Shown: in pieces, positions 9,841-21,232 of the stretch | Position numbering within the stretch: position 1 is the first letter of the stretch | Layout of the letters: each line of letters opens with the position of its first letter | Assembly: GCA_025716815.1 (NCBI GenBank) | Contig: JAIXMN010000027.1 | Location: 186,001 to 250,000 of the forward strand | DNA: 64,000 nt | Direction of reading: 5' to 3' | Origin: Dichotomocladium elegans | Taxonomy: Eukaryota; Mucoromycota; Mucoromycetes; Mucorales; Lichtheimiaceae | Made by a program: the position numbers and the translations under genes | The notes under the pieces: generated by a model | Told to the model about the DNA's origin: nothing | Database searches by the model: none | The model's input: the letters and a program-made list of their open reading frames with translations, nothing else

Positions 9841-11068
9841 ATGACCAACGCTAGAATCAACGATGACCAAAAAATATATTACCGACCTGCGGAAGCTCAC
9901 GAAAGCAATGGAGTCAAGGTGTCTTACGAGGAAATTGAATTCATTCTTGATTACCTCGAAGAAAATTAAGATGATCTGGCCATCTGGCTAAATAAGAGCA
10001 TTACTAAACGCGGCCCTGGAGCCTCTATTCCCCAAGGAGGTTCGGCGAGGCCCAGCAAGGTCAGTGTCGCTCGGCGAATTGCCGAGAAGCTCTACCCCCT
10101 CACGGGCAGTGCGAAAAGATGGGAGGCTGGCAAGAAAGCCGGGGGTCGAGTGTTGGCGACCTGGCGCCAAATGCTCAAGCAGTATCAGAAAGTACACACC
10201 ACCATTTCCGGTACTGGCTTTGGTGTTGGCCCAGACGAACATGCTCGAGGCATCAAGTCGATTGAGCAGTATAAGGAACACTACTGCTGCTTTTACAATC
10301 GACTCGATGCCATTCTTGGTTCAAAGGAGGCTATACAGCAACCTGCTGCAATGGATGTTGGTATCTACCATTCCATTCCAATCACTCATCGTCTTTCTCC
10401 AGGTAAGCCGTGCAATATTGATATTCTCTAATCTCGGCTAGTGTGTAATACTCTTGCCGAAGACGTAGTGATGGCCGCTTATGAAACTTCATCGGAAAAA
10501 TGAAGGCCAAGAACGCATCTCTTCCAGCCCTTCTCCAAGGGCTGCCACTGGTCCTTCTCTCGCCAGCCGTATGATGAGCTTCTCTGATTTCGAGGAGAGC
10601 GGCCAAAGCTCACAATCGCACTCCGAAAATGACGAGATTGAGAATGAGAATGAGGATGAAGATGCAGTCGAAGAAAGCGAAGACGAAGACGAAGTAGACC
10701 TAGACCGGAGCCGACCACCCGCTAAGAGAAGCTTCACTTCAGTAATGAATCGGTTTACCGAGGTCTGCGATAAGCGCGCAGCTAGCCGGGATGCCAAGCT
10801 GCTGAAGCACAAGAAAACAAAGCTTTCTCTTGCACGCCAGCATCTCGAGTTGGAATGGGAAAAATTCGAGTTCCAAAAGCAAATGGCAAGAGAGCAACTC
10901 GAACAAGAGAAGCGGAAGTCTGATAGACAGTACTTCGTTGAAAGAGAGAGGGCTGAAAATGAGCGAATCCAGATTGCACTGAATGCCCTCTTCACTGCAC
11001 ATCAACATGGCATACTTCCTGACAACGTTGACATTATGAGTCATATCAACGAGTTGTTAAAAAAATAA
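9841..11068 (+). pseudogene. Myb/SANT-like protein of Harbinger element, broken
   Basis: Accessory DNA-binding protein of PIF/Harbinger elements. From ATG 9841 the frame reads to FILDYLEEN and meets a TAA at 9967-9969; past it the frame continues (DDLAIWLNKSI, RRIAEKLYPLTG, WEAGKKAGGRVLATWRQML) to a GTAAGC donor at 10403. After the acceptor near 10440 a second frame change occurs near 10500 before the long open stretch ending at 11068. The C-terminal part has an acidic run (NENEDEDAVEESEDEDEVD) and a long Gln/Glu/Lys coiled coil (LELEWEKFEFQKQMAREQLE) ending DIMSHINELLKK. The tryptophan pattern resembles a SANT/Myb-like domain. The nonsense codon and frame change argue against function. Confidence 0.7.
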
Positions 11069-11111
11069 TTATCTTGGGCTCAATTCATTTCTTGTTTATC
11101 ACAATGTTCTT

Positions 11112-12011
11112 TATCTGATCCCGCCATGCTTTGTCGTTCAGCGAGTCTGCACCACTGGGAATGTCAGGATGCGACCCTTCTCAAGAGCATACCCTGAGTC
11201 GCCAAGAAGATACTCGTGCTCCGAGAGACACCCTGAAGGATCTTTATATATCGGCGATGATTTGAAGATCGTTGAATCTGCCATCGATCCAGGGCGACCG
11301 ACCTGTAGAAGGCGGATGACTTTGTTATCATCGCACACGACCTGGACATTGAAGGAGTAAAAGCCCTTTCTGTTATAGAAGTCTTCTCCGTCCTTCTTTG
11401 GCTCTTGTGATAGCCCAATATGCGTCCCATCTACAAAACCAACGCAGTTGGGAAAGCCGTGTTTCGAGTGAACACGGCTGGCAATATCGCGGCGCTGCTG
11501 TCGACCTGGCCAGCACAAGTACTGGGGTGCCAAGTCAACCAGGGCCTGGCATATCCTCTTCGTGGATGTTGCCACAGAGCCCTTGCTAATTCCATAGGTG
11601 CGGGAGAGCCCAAATACCGAAGCAAGAGTCCCATCGTGGCCGAATCTCTCGAGCGTACAGGCAAGCTGCAAGGACACATCCAACTGATTCAGGCCTGGCT
11701 TGTTGTTCTTCCCAAAAACCTCGTTCTCCTGAATAAGGCTCAGAACAAACTTGAACGTCTTACTTGCTCATTCTAGTTTTCTTGCGGAAGTCGAGTGAAC
11801 TCCAGGCCATGAGTTTGCTCAAAAGTCACTCTCTTGTGATCGATGAGCACGCCAGACTCCAAATGTCGCAATGAACCAAGAATTTTAGGTGATTGGTAAC
11901 AGATTTGCAGACATTCACATCGTAGGAACTTTTTTCCACACGCTCAAGTGCTTGTCGGGCTGATTTCTTTACAGCCCTGATAGCTCGTAAGCGTTTGGAA
12001 GAGTTCGGCAT
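11112..12011 (-). pseudogene. PIF/Harbinger transposase (DDE_Tnp_4), internally deleted
   Basis: Transposase/nuclease of the Harbinger family. Fragments: MPNSSKRLRAIRAVKK from 12011, a frame change near 11760, then TFKFVLSLIQENEVFG into the open frame ending at 11138. Visible motifs are SRTYGISKGSVATSTKRI (HTH-like), FPNCVGFVDGTHIGL (first Asp), FYNRKGFYSFNVQVVCD, RPGSMADSTIF and EYLLGDSGYAL (second Asp). The segment with the catalytic Glu is absent: after ALEKGRILTF the sequence jumps to what in another frame reads IPSGADSLNDKAWRDQIKN and a stop, which looks like a family C-terminus. The catalytic triad is therefore incomplete. Confidence 0.85.
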
Positions 12012-12153
12012 GTTTAAGAATGGAGTATAGAAAGAAGGAAGATGGTTGGCAAATGAGGCGCGCTTAGAGCCACTTAGAAATATCGCTGTGGGCGAATCAA
12101 CGAATAAGATTCAAGCGTTGAGTTAATTTTTCAATGAACATGTTTCATGATAA

Positions 12154-12267
12154 ACGAAGTTTTTGGCATGTGATCACGACTTGATTGGTGGACCAACTGA
12201 CATCATTATTGGACACGCAATTTTTCGGTACGACATCAAACTCAAAATCTGTGACTTTCTGAAATGA
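12154..12267 (-). repeat. Right 114-bp terminal inverted repeat
   Basis: Inverted partner of 4915-5028, the same length with four substitutions. It ends CTGAAATGA followed by TAAAATAATCG. Confidence 0.92.
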
Positions 12268-12373
12268 TAAAATAATCGTATCAGTAGGCAAAAAAGATTT
12301 CGCACCATGGACAGTAAATCGCTAGCAACCCAAAATAGTAACTTACAGCCCCGTTCACGGGGTTAGTTAGAGA

Positions 12374-12774
12374 TGTCCTGGGAATAACCAACACGGAAAG
12401 ATTGGGAGCGAGGAGATCAACGGCAGAAGCGGCCAACGCGGCAAATTAACCCCGGATGGATGCGAGGAACAACCACAGCGGAAGAAAAGAGAGCTCCTGC
12501 CACGAGGCAGCCTAGATCGTGCCCCCCAACTGCAGGGTTTGTTATTCTTTGCACACCAAGGGACAGAAGAAAGTCAAGTCAAATATCGTAAAGATGCATA
12601 CCGGGTCAGCCTATAAAAGGGAGGCTAAGGAAGGAACCATCTGCGCAGAACCTCAGTTATTTATAGGAAGTCCAGTCTTTGTCATGGGCAACGCCATCTC
12701 GTATCATACTGTGGACCACACGCCCCCGTTATGTGGGCCTCATTTCTGAGACCCGGGGAGAACAGCGTATAACA
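12374..12774 (+). repeat. Possible solo LTR-like sequence
   Basis: A 401-bp stretch opens TGTCCTGGGAATAACC and closes GCGTATAACA. It has a strong TATA box (CCTATAAAAGGGAGGC, about 12611-12626) roughly two thirds along, as in fungal LTRs, and is GC-richer than its flanks. No coding potential, no partner LTR and no clear target duplication are seen. Confidence 0.3.
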
Positions 12775-12927
12775 TGGAAACATACAGACTCCAGGGCGCC
12801 CACTTGAAGCATCAGGAACGAAGGGAATATTTCAATCTTTAAACCGGAACTTTATTACAATCAAAAAGGGTGGGGTGGGGAGAAGGATCGGATGGGATGG
12901 GATGAAGTGAAAATACACATGAAAAAT

Positions 12928-15166
12928 CTACAATTCTGCAATGCGTTTCTTGAGTTCTTCCACCATGTTCGAACGTTGAACGACAACACCGCCACCTTGA
13001 CTCTCATCCTTTGATCGCATATCCTTGATCTTGATCTCGCCGCGCTCGAGCTCATCCTTGCCAATAATAACAGCAAATGGAATCATATCCTTCTCGCATG
13101 CAGCCCATTGCTTGTCAAGCTTGGGTTTCGCCTTGAACATGAATGAGGCCTTTATGCCATTGTCCCAGAGCTGGTTGGCAATTTGCATTCGCTCTTTTAG
13201 CAGACCATCATAGACGGCAATGACATACACCTCCGTCTCATTGCTCTTGATCCCCTTGCTCTTATGCTTCGACATCAAAATCGAGAACACGCGCTCGACA
13301 CCGATCGACACACCCACGCAAGGAATCTTCAGATTCGCCTCACCCTTCTTGTTTGTGCCAGAGAACATGCCCACCAAGTTATCATATCGACCACCAGCAG
13401 CAATAGAACCAACGCCGACAGTCGACTCGTCAAGCTCGTCCGAGTCGCCCTTCGTCTTGGGCTTAACCTTCTGACCTTCAGCAGCAGCTAATAAACGGAA
13501 CATGCATTAGCACACATGCTTTGAGCCCTAGATAAACCATCACCACCAGCGGTCCCTTTCCCCAATTTGATGTTTACCAGGAGGCGCAGACTTCTCGGTG
13601 ACGGCTTCATAGATGATGCCGGTGTAGTAATCAAGACCTCTGGCCAAACTCATGTCGAACGACATCTGTATGTAGTGAAAACATTCTTATAAGCATCGCA
13701 TCAAACCCATTGCTTCCTCTTTCCGTACCAGGCCAGTAATATTGAACACATCCATGTAATCGAACAAAAGTGCCATATCCGCAAGACCAGCCGATGCACT
13801 GGCGTTCTTGCTCAATGCTTCGTCCTTGGAGAGTTTCTCCAACAAGTCGCGGCTGCCCTTAAGCTTGACATATTCACCAATTTTATCGGCAACCTCGCTA
13901 GACAAACCCTTCTCCTCCGTCATTTCCTTCTTGACGTCTTCCCAAGGAAGCTATCATCAACAACCAGCGTAAGCAAATAGAAAATCGATTGTCTGGTTTT
14001 CTTTACCTTATCAAGCTTGTCAACAGCGGAAGAAATGGGACGAATCTTCTCCTCAGGCACACCGCAGACTTCAAAGATACCATCCAAGATCTTTCTGTGG
14101 TTGAGCTGCAGGCGAGAGAAAAAATATGAGTGACACGAAAATATCCATCTCCCATCCTTATTTCTTTTTTTTACTGAAGACACGAACCTTGACGGTGAAT
14201 TGGCCAATGTCGAGGTTGGTAAGAGCCTCGCAAAGAATCTTCAAGATTTCGGCATCGGCAATCATAGGATCATACTCGCCAGCAATATCGAAATCCTGAT
14301 TGATGTATGTGTGCGTTAGTCCATCTCCAGACTCCATGCGGTTACAGTAAGAAAAATAGAAACTCACACATTGATAGAATTCTCTCATACGGCCCTTGGT
14401 CATCGCAGGCTGGTCACGGCGATACACCTTTCCGATGTGGTAGCGCTTAAAGTTCTGGTAGTCTTTGCCGTTCATTGCCAGGAAACGGGCAAAGGGAACC
14501 TACATCATGCCCGTGTCCTGTGTTACTCTCCCTCCAGTCCCTGTTGTGCGCGTGCTACGTATCGCATTGATCCGTTTTCCCTCTCCTTCAACTTGCCGTC
14601 AAATCGTAACGGAGTGAGCACTCCTCGCCGCCCTGATCTGCCAAGTCGTAGATCAACTTGCTATCTTCACCGTACTTGCCAGACAAAATTTCCTTTACAC
14701 GTCGATAAGTTTTTTTTATATAGATTTTTAGTTCAACTCTTCAAACATGGTATGTACGACGCTTACCTTGAGTTCAAAAACTGGGGTATCAATGGTGACA
14801 GCACCATGCTTCTTGAACACCTTGGTAATGGTGGAAAACACTTTTTCGCGAATCGCCATTTCTTTATCGTTGTGGTCTTTGGTGCCCTGCAATGCGCGTG
14901 ATATGTTTAGCATCTGTTTACGATCGCTCTCGCGATTTAAACATAAATATATAAAAAAAAATAACCTTGGGTGTCTTCAAAGTGAAAGCTGTCTTGCCCT
15001 TCTTCTTCGAGCCACCTGTCAGGGCCCCAAGTTCCTGCTTGTGGCCCTTGAGCACAGCGATGGCAGCGTCGATTTCGGTAGCGGCGGCATTGTTAATGCG
15101 CAACTGCTTGATGACCGTTTCCTGAGATTTGATGAGAAGAGCCAATTCCTCTTTGCGATCGGACAT
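12928..15166 (-). CDS. HTS1: Histidyl-tRNA synthetase (cytosolic type with WHEP domain)
   Basis: Class II aminoacyl-tRNA synthetase that charges tRNA-His. Nine exons: 14966-15166, 14767-14886, 14597-14692, 14368-14499, 14188-14295, 14007-14105, 13729-13950, 13578-13665 and 12928-13487. Exon 1 encodes a WHEP-type helical domain ([15 protein letters not shown], lysine-rich end KKKGKTAF). Then come [37 protein letters not shown], motif 2 [25 protein letters not shown], the histidine-binding motif [14 protein letters not shown], motif 3 [16 protein letters not shown] and [12 protein letters not shown], and the anticodon-binding C-domain [16 protein letters not shown]. One intron (14500-14596) appears to use a GC donor (GCAAGT). 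No mitochondrial presequence is seen on this start, though fungi often encode both forms from one gene. Confidence 0.97.
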
Positions 15167-15754
15167 GTTGGAGACGCTTTTGTTTCAGAAGCACTGGAAA
15201 AAAAAAAGGTTTTTTCCTGTCCGGGCGTTGGGCTAGTTTTTTTTTTTTTTCGCAGCTTACCTTCTCTACTCCTCCACCCACCCCCCAAACCCCGTGGCAG
15301 AAAAATTTATGGGTAAAAAGACCTGTTTGACGGAGATTGAGTCATCTTTGAAACGGCTCATTGGGAAAACAAAAAGGGGATTCAGGTCCATTTCCATGGA
15401 AAAATGGGTATGTATCCATTGAACAATTCCTCCAAGTGTGTGGGCAGTAAAGCCTTGGAAAATTTATCCGATATACATGTGTTAGAAAAAAGCAGAAATA
15501 TCACAAAAAGACCATGTTGCTGCTACATGCATATCACGAAGGAAAGGGCCGACGGTTTTTGAGCGTGTGTGTGTGTGCATGGTTCGCCTGCGGAAACTAC
15601 TGTACGTACCGGCAACATCGCTTTTCGGGACCAAGTTATGGCTTTGCAAGAGGGGATTGTCTAGCTTCATTCATGTGATACATAGACAACAGCGGCTTTT
15701 CAACAGCATCAGCAAGCAGCGTCGTCCAACATTCGCGATGTGCAGTGCGTATCT

Positions 15755-15756
<2 letters not shown>

Positions 15757-15793
<37 letters not shown>

Positions 15794-15812
15794 TGTGTGT
15801 GTGTGTGTGTGA
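15757..15812. repeat. (GA)n(GT)n microsatellite
   Basis: About 17 GA units run directly into about 10 GT units. This explains the arginine/glutamate and serine/leucine runs in overlapping ORFs. Confidence 0.95.
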
Positions 15813-18800
15813 GAAACACACGTCCCTCGAGGCTTTTCAACATTCATACGTGCATCTTCGCTGCAGAGCATCTGCAAAACGAGGCCTGTTGACCTTTTGC
15901 TCTTCCAAAGGTGTTTCAGCAGCCCACCCCATCTCCTCCACCCATCTGTATCTCTAATAGTCACAGTACACAGCAATCGGATCGTACCCACCTGCCATGC
16001 GATAATACTTGAAAAAAAATACCCACTTGGCAAGCTACACATCACTATTATACACACCAGTATATGTAGGAACGTCCAGTGTTTGATCTACAAGCTTTTG
16101 TTTTCTACATACAGTGCCTAGCGTCGGTCTGAAGAAGCAAAATGATCAGAGTATCAGTATACAACAGTGGTTTCAAGTATATGTATTTTTGAGGGAAATG
16201 GCAAGAGCAGCTTTTTGTCTTCAGAGGGGTGATGATAATACCATACCCTGGGTACGTTTACTACAGACCATTTACTCATGTAGCACCAGCCTTGGGCTGC
16301 GGGTTGAACACAGACACAAAGTACCATCATTGCTGAAGAGATGAGCACCAAATAAAAGCATATGATATGCGGGGCGGGGATATAATGAGTTGTGGTAGGT
16401 GGTATTTTCTTCAGCAGCGTACGTATTGGTAATCGTTCAATGGATGACAAGTAGCTAAAACCATGTTGAAGGATTCTCGTCAATCCATTCCAAAATAACA
16501 ACCGTACATAGGGTCATCAGTGATAGAAGACGAGAAACCATGTCGCCATGTATTCGTCCTATGATCACCCTTGGCGTCGCCGCTGTAGGACCGCATATTC
16601 CGAATTATGTACATGCCTACCTACTTCTCTAAAAGCTCGAAATTTCGACATCATCGCCTGAGGTCGACCATCGATGTGCGACGTGAGACTGTGCACCGTG
16701 GTTCTTTGGCACAGTACGTACCTTTTCTTTTCACCTGACCAACGTTTCGTTTTGCACCGCACCACGTCCTCCAGATGATATTTAGGATGCACTATTTTCT
16801 TTTTCTTTTTTTTTTTGTGAAATAACAAACGGTAATGCAATGTCATCAAAACTACTGTGGCGGATGAGCCAAACTTCTACATGGAAAATCAGGTGTTTTT
16901 CTCTTTCCATGTCTTCCGTGGCCTTTGATTTGCGTTATATGTATAGCAGCGAGCCAATATACGGCAACTAGTTCTACACAGTTAAAATGTTCCTTAGCTA
17001 CCTAGAGTTAGGCAAAATACACGAGGTGCACAGACTCCTAGATATGTGGTTCGCCACATCCGCCGCCATTTATGGCTGAACCTAAAAAAGCTTTCTCTTT
17101 TGAAAAGTACATAGTATAACGCACAAAGAAAAGAATGACCAATACAAGGTAGCTGAAGACTGTTGTAAAGCATTTCATCACCGTATTTATAAAGTGGGAT
17201 AGTACATTATATATATGGCGTAGATCGTCGCACAGTCCACAGCTCCACCTGTGGTCTCTGTTCTTGTTGCATCCAAAGGCCCGATACCAATTGAAATAGC
17301 CCGCCGCTGCATTACTTGCTGCTTTCGCATTTTGTCACCATGTTTTTGCTAAACGCGCTTGCGAGCGAGTAGCCGTGGATTTTAAACGGAAAGAGCAGGT
17401 ATTTGACGAGTGCAATGCAAAGAATATATACAATTGCACAAGATGTTCTTGTCATCTCTGGACTCATCTACGTGGATCCACACAGTGTCCTCCCCGTATA
17501 TCCCCAGTCAGGAACGCCGTTGGAGGTGAACACATTGTCCACATCTTCCATGCTCATTGCTTCGGAACGAGCAAATCATTTTAGAGAGCTTGACGGAGGA
17601 GAGTGTGCCATATCCGCCAGTGCAACAGGGGTTTGCAAAAGAATGCCTCTCATGACAAGGCAAGAGGGCCAAAGAGGGGGTGGGGTGGTTGAGCTGTAAT
17701 AGACTGCAGTATAAACGTGAACAGGGGAACAATGCCAGTTGGTCTTTGATCAAATTTTGCCGGCAGGGTCGATTTCTGACGTGTATAAAGTCTACTGGCT
17801 CAAGCCAGTGTTGCGTGAATGAAGGACAGAATGGGGGAGGAGAATGCAAGACACAAGAATGGTATATATATATATTATATCCTGCTTTTAAACGGAAAAG
17901 CTATGGATAGTTAAATCGCTTCAGCACAGTGTATACCCGGTTCGTGCTGCATGCCTCAATTCGGCTTATAGGTTTGGTATTTTTAGAATCTGTTCAATTT
18001 TTCCTTACAGAGTTGCAAGCTCTTTAGAGTCCCTGGATTGCGTGACGGGCCTCATTTTGTTATTAGCACTGCATAGTTATTGTCGTCACTAGAAGGGATT
18101 CATCCTCTCGACTTGTCTCTTCCCATTTCAACTGTTTGGAAAATTCGGTGTACACTACAAATATATATGCTGTTGTATCCCTAAGAACGTATGACTTGAT
18201 TGAACATCACTGTGGTTTATGTAATTGGTCCACTGGTCATGGAAAGCCAGCTATGCATATAGTTGCCTAGACTAGCTTATCTAAGTGTGCTGTTTCGATA
18301 TACATTTCTCATAAACAATCCTTTTATTAACCGCTTAATAATAGATAGAAGCAACTTCAAAAGATAGATATCCTTTTCGGAAAGCTTATAACCTTTTTGT
18401 TTGATTGATGGTTTAGAAAAGCCATTCCAGGAATACCATTTATTAAAAATGATACAACGTATATTGTGGTGTACTGAAAGCAACATTTATATATCTGATT
18501 TCAAAGAATATCTATCTTCGGTCCTGACCAACGTGAACCCCGGTCCTACTATAATTGGGTCAACTGGATACTCCGTCTTAGACGCGGGTGTTCTGAGACA
18601 GAGGCACTACTACAAATAAGATGCTCGTGTGTACAGGTGACATCTACCATAGACTATGTGTTCTCGTTCCATTCAGACCACTCTCATGTCGGTAAAACCT
18701 CATGAAAAGCGAGCGGGAGAAAAATAGAGGAAAAGAGGCTGTGGAAATAGATCTGGTTATAACGTGTTGTCATGGATCCTTCAATCCGTCATCACCTATG

Positions 18801-20467
18801 CGACAGCAAGTTCAAAATCGTATGAACAGTGGGCGTATCAATATGAACTATCTCTCCAGGAGGGAGGCCTTGCCGCATTGAATGCAAGAACATCCTCCAT
18901 CATAGTACATGTGCGTATCGGCACAACTCAACTGGAGTACATACATAGGGAAAACTACTTTGGGAAGACCTTTTCTGTATGATCAGAGGAGAGCAGTTTG
19001 TACCTCCATTTGACTTGTTTCCGTCTGGGAAAGTGCGCGTCTACTATTCTAATGATATAGTCATATTATGCAGCAATTCCGGCACAGGACCATGAGCGAA
19101 GGGTGACATACCCTCCAAGTGTGAGCACCTCTTAACATAGCAACAGTAAAGTAAGCATTCACAATGGTATATTGCAATCAGAATTAATATGACATTTACG
19201 GAAGATAGCGCCAGATTACTGAATTCATGGCGATATGTATTTGTATCTCAAGGAGGGGATATTCAAGCCCCAACATTGGGCACGATCGTTACTTGCATAA
19301 TAAAGTCGATATATCAGATGAATCTGACGTTTTTGCCTGTGATCTCCTTTACTCAGCGAAAGCGAATGTACAAGCAAACTTTGAAGAGTCGACTTCCGTG
19401 CATCTGCGCGACGAAGCGCGACTTTGACTTAAAAACGTCATCTGTTCGGTGTGTCCTGTCTGCGTACAGAATTGGAGAAATGCGATGAACAAAGACAAAA
19501 ACCGGCCGGAAGATCCAGAATCTGGTTTCTATATATAGTCGTTCCGCATTATGTAGCAGCCTATTCTACCTAACGCCGGGGGTCCTCCGTGTCGTTAGCA
19601 AATGCCCCATCATCCTGCGTGATAAAACCTACGTCAGCGCCCCCCCCCAACTCACACACACACGCACACACACCCGATTATGCCATACGTACTCGCCACC
19701 TTAGGTGCTCTATATAGCTTTTCCCCTATATAAATGGGTGGAATTAAGCCACAAGTCGTATGCTCAACAGTGCAATGTTGCGCAATGCTCGTGGCAATTT
19801 TGGACGCGAGTCAGGAGGGTTGGCTATAGAACGTCTTTTTTTTTGACGATGGTGCTCTCTATAGTACATGGGGACCACGAGTCATGATATAATAGGCAAA
19901 ACGAAAAGCACCGTCTATATACGTATCTCAGTGCACAGCCGCAGTTAGGAAGCGGCACAGACGTGTGTATGTGCGTATGTGTGTGTGTGGATGTCGATGG
20001 TTGCAATGAATACATACATAGAGAGTCTGGACCGCATCAATTTGTATACTTCACATATACAAAATGGAAGCACAAGACTTCTGTTCAATCCAAGGAAGGA
20101 CTGAGGGCAAAGCATCTCGCTAAAGCATGCACCGACCATCCTTAAGTACATATAGCCTGCGAGCGCCGGGGGGTGGGGTTGCGTATATATGCGTGAGGGA
20201 AGCAAATTCATCTTGTTGTCTCGAACTACGCCGCACATGTGAGAAAAAACGATTGGACGCCACCACCACCACCACCCTCGAATGCGGCGCTGAGGCGGAG
20301 GACGGTCGGGGGGGGGGAAAGATGGTGATGGTGTAACCCGTCTCCATGGATTTGCTTCTATCCAGCTTTCGCTTTTCTTTCATCCCTCAGCTATGTGTAG
20401 CTGTTTCGATTCACAAGGAACGACTTTGACCATTCCTTGTGCGGGTGATGTTCATTCATACGTAGAA

Positions 20468-20480
20468 GCTCCTCCTCCTC

Positions 20481-20512
<32 letters not shown>
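20468..20512. repeat. (CTC)n(CTG)n trinucleotide repeat
   Basis: About five CTC units followed by about nine CTG units. No coding frame around it is supported. Confidence 0.9.
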
Positions 20513-20514
<2 letters not shown>

Positions 20515-21121
20515 TGTACGACGTGATCGTTTGTAGTGCCGAGGAAATGAGCTCATCCAATCATTGCGTCATGTAATGTACCTTTCCCCCCTCCCAAGGC
20601 CAGATCCTATCCCAAGTATGTTGAACGAGTGGGAATAAAGCCCTGGCTGTCAATATCGTCTTCCAGTAAAGTGGGTCGCTACATATAACACAATGTCAGT
20701 ATAGCGTAGGCGGTCACTCTATGAGGCGACACCCATAACGAGACTCCTGTCAACATGCCGCAGTTTCCGTGGGGTCTGCCAACCATCGGTGCTGCGCATT
20801 AGGCATCATGATGACATGTGTAACCTGTACCAGTAAGTCGGAGAACGACTCCGCTTTTTTCAGGCACGTCGACAGGAACCGCGTCGTAATTTCGAGGTTA
20901 CAAAGTTATCGATTTATTATTATTATCATTATTTACAAAAAGATCCGTATATACAGTAATTAGGACTATCCTTTTGTTTTTTTTTTCTCTCAAAATATTG
21001 CAACGCGCAAATGCAGGACAAAAGGACGGGAATCATTGGCGCCGAGGATCTTTTTTTTTTTTAGCGAAGAGAGCATTCGGACAGAGATTTCAAGGAGACG
21101 GTATTCCTCGGCTTTTGATTT

Positions 21122-21232
21122 TCAGGCAGCAGGATACGGATTGGGATAGGGTCGAGGGTTGTTAGGTCCAGGCCGCGGAGGAGGTGGTGGAGGAGCGCGG
21201 GGCCAACCAGCGGGTGGATTGCGAGGAACCAT
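21122..21232 (-). CDS. Putative 36-residue proline-rich peptide
   Basis: A short open frame of 37 codons. ATG at 21230-21232 starts MVPRNPPAGWPRA, followed by six prolines, RPGPNNPRPYPNPYPAA and a TGA. About 17 of 36 residues are proline, with PxxP and PYPNPYP patterns of the kind bound by SH3 or WW domains. A TATAAATA box (21319-21326) lies 87 bp upstream of the ATG with a CT-rich leader, the layout of a small fungal transcript. There is no signal peptide. It could instead be one exon of a longer gene or chance in a GC-rich patch; no homologue is known to me. Confidence 0.4.
   Translation of the reverse strand: MVPRNPPAGWPRAPPPPPPRPGPNNPRPYPNPYPAA

Larger units (their letters stand above)
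9716..12153. mobile_element. Decayed PIF/Harbinger element
   Basis: A Myb-like gene (+) and a Harbinger transposase (-) lie tail to tail about 45 bp apart, the usual Harbinger pairing. The block stands where the 5' part of the right transposase and the DNA up to the terminal repeat should be, counterpart of about 5029-5497, so some 470 bp were lost on insertion or later. Precise termini and target duplication are not resolved. Confidence 0.7.
4915..12267. mobile_element. Composite inverted-repeat Tc1/IS630-type element with cargo and nested Harbinger
   Basis: The outer limits are set by 114-bp terminal inverted repeats. Inside, left to right, are a decayed transposase (+), a CATGAGC+A(n) array, a zinc-finger cargo gene (-), a second array, a second transposase copy (-, 5' end lost), and a Harbinger-type insertion. 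The two arms match in inverted orientation from 5498 to about 6600 against 9715 to about 8620, with only a few differences. The left end reads TACAGTCATTTC and the right end closes with GAAATGATA, so a TA target duplication, as for Tc1/mariner, is plausible. Both transposase copies look inactive, so the element probably cannot move unaided. Confidence 0.8.
15167..21121. other. About 6 kb with no recognisable gene
   Basis: Many short ORFs on both strands, none with a known motif or coherent exon chain. Contains (GA)n(GT)n at about 15757-15812, CA-rich spots near 19650-19675 and GT-rich near 19963-19990, and (CTC)n(CTG)n at about 20468-20512. AT-rich stretches alternate with GC-neutral sequence. 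Two overlapping frames at 19189-19488 might be a gene remnant, but I do not recognise them. HARS promoter elements should lie near 15167-15400. Confidence 0.6.

Noticed and set aside
10489..10995. 168-residue Ser/Arg-rich minus ORF
   Set aside because: Antisense shadow of the Harbinger Myb-like coiled-coil segment.
19189..19488. Two overlapping + frames as a degenerate gene
   Set aside because: No motif, no splice logic and ordinary AT-rich context; insufficient to call a pseudogene.
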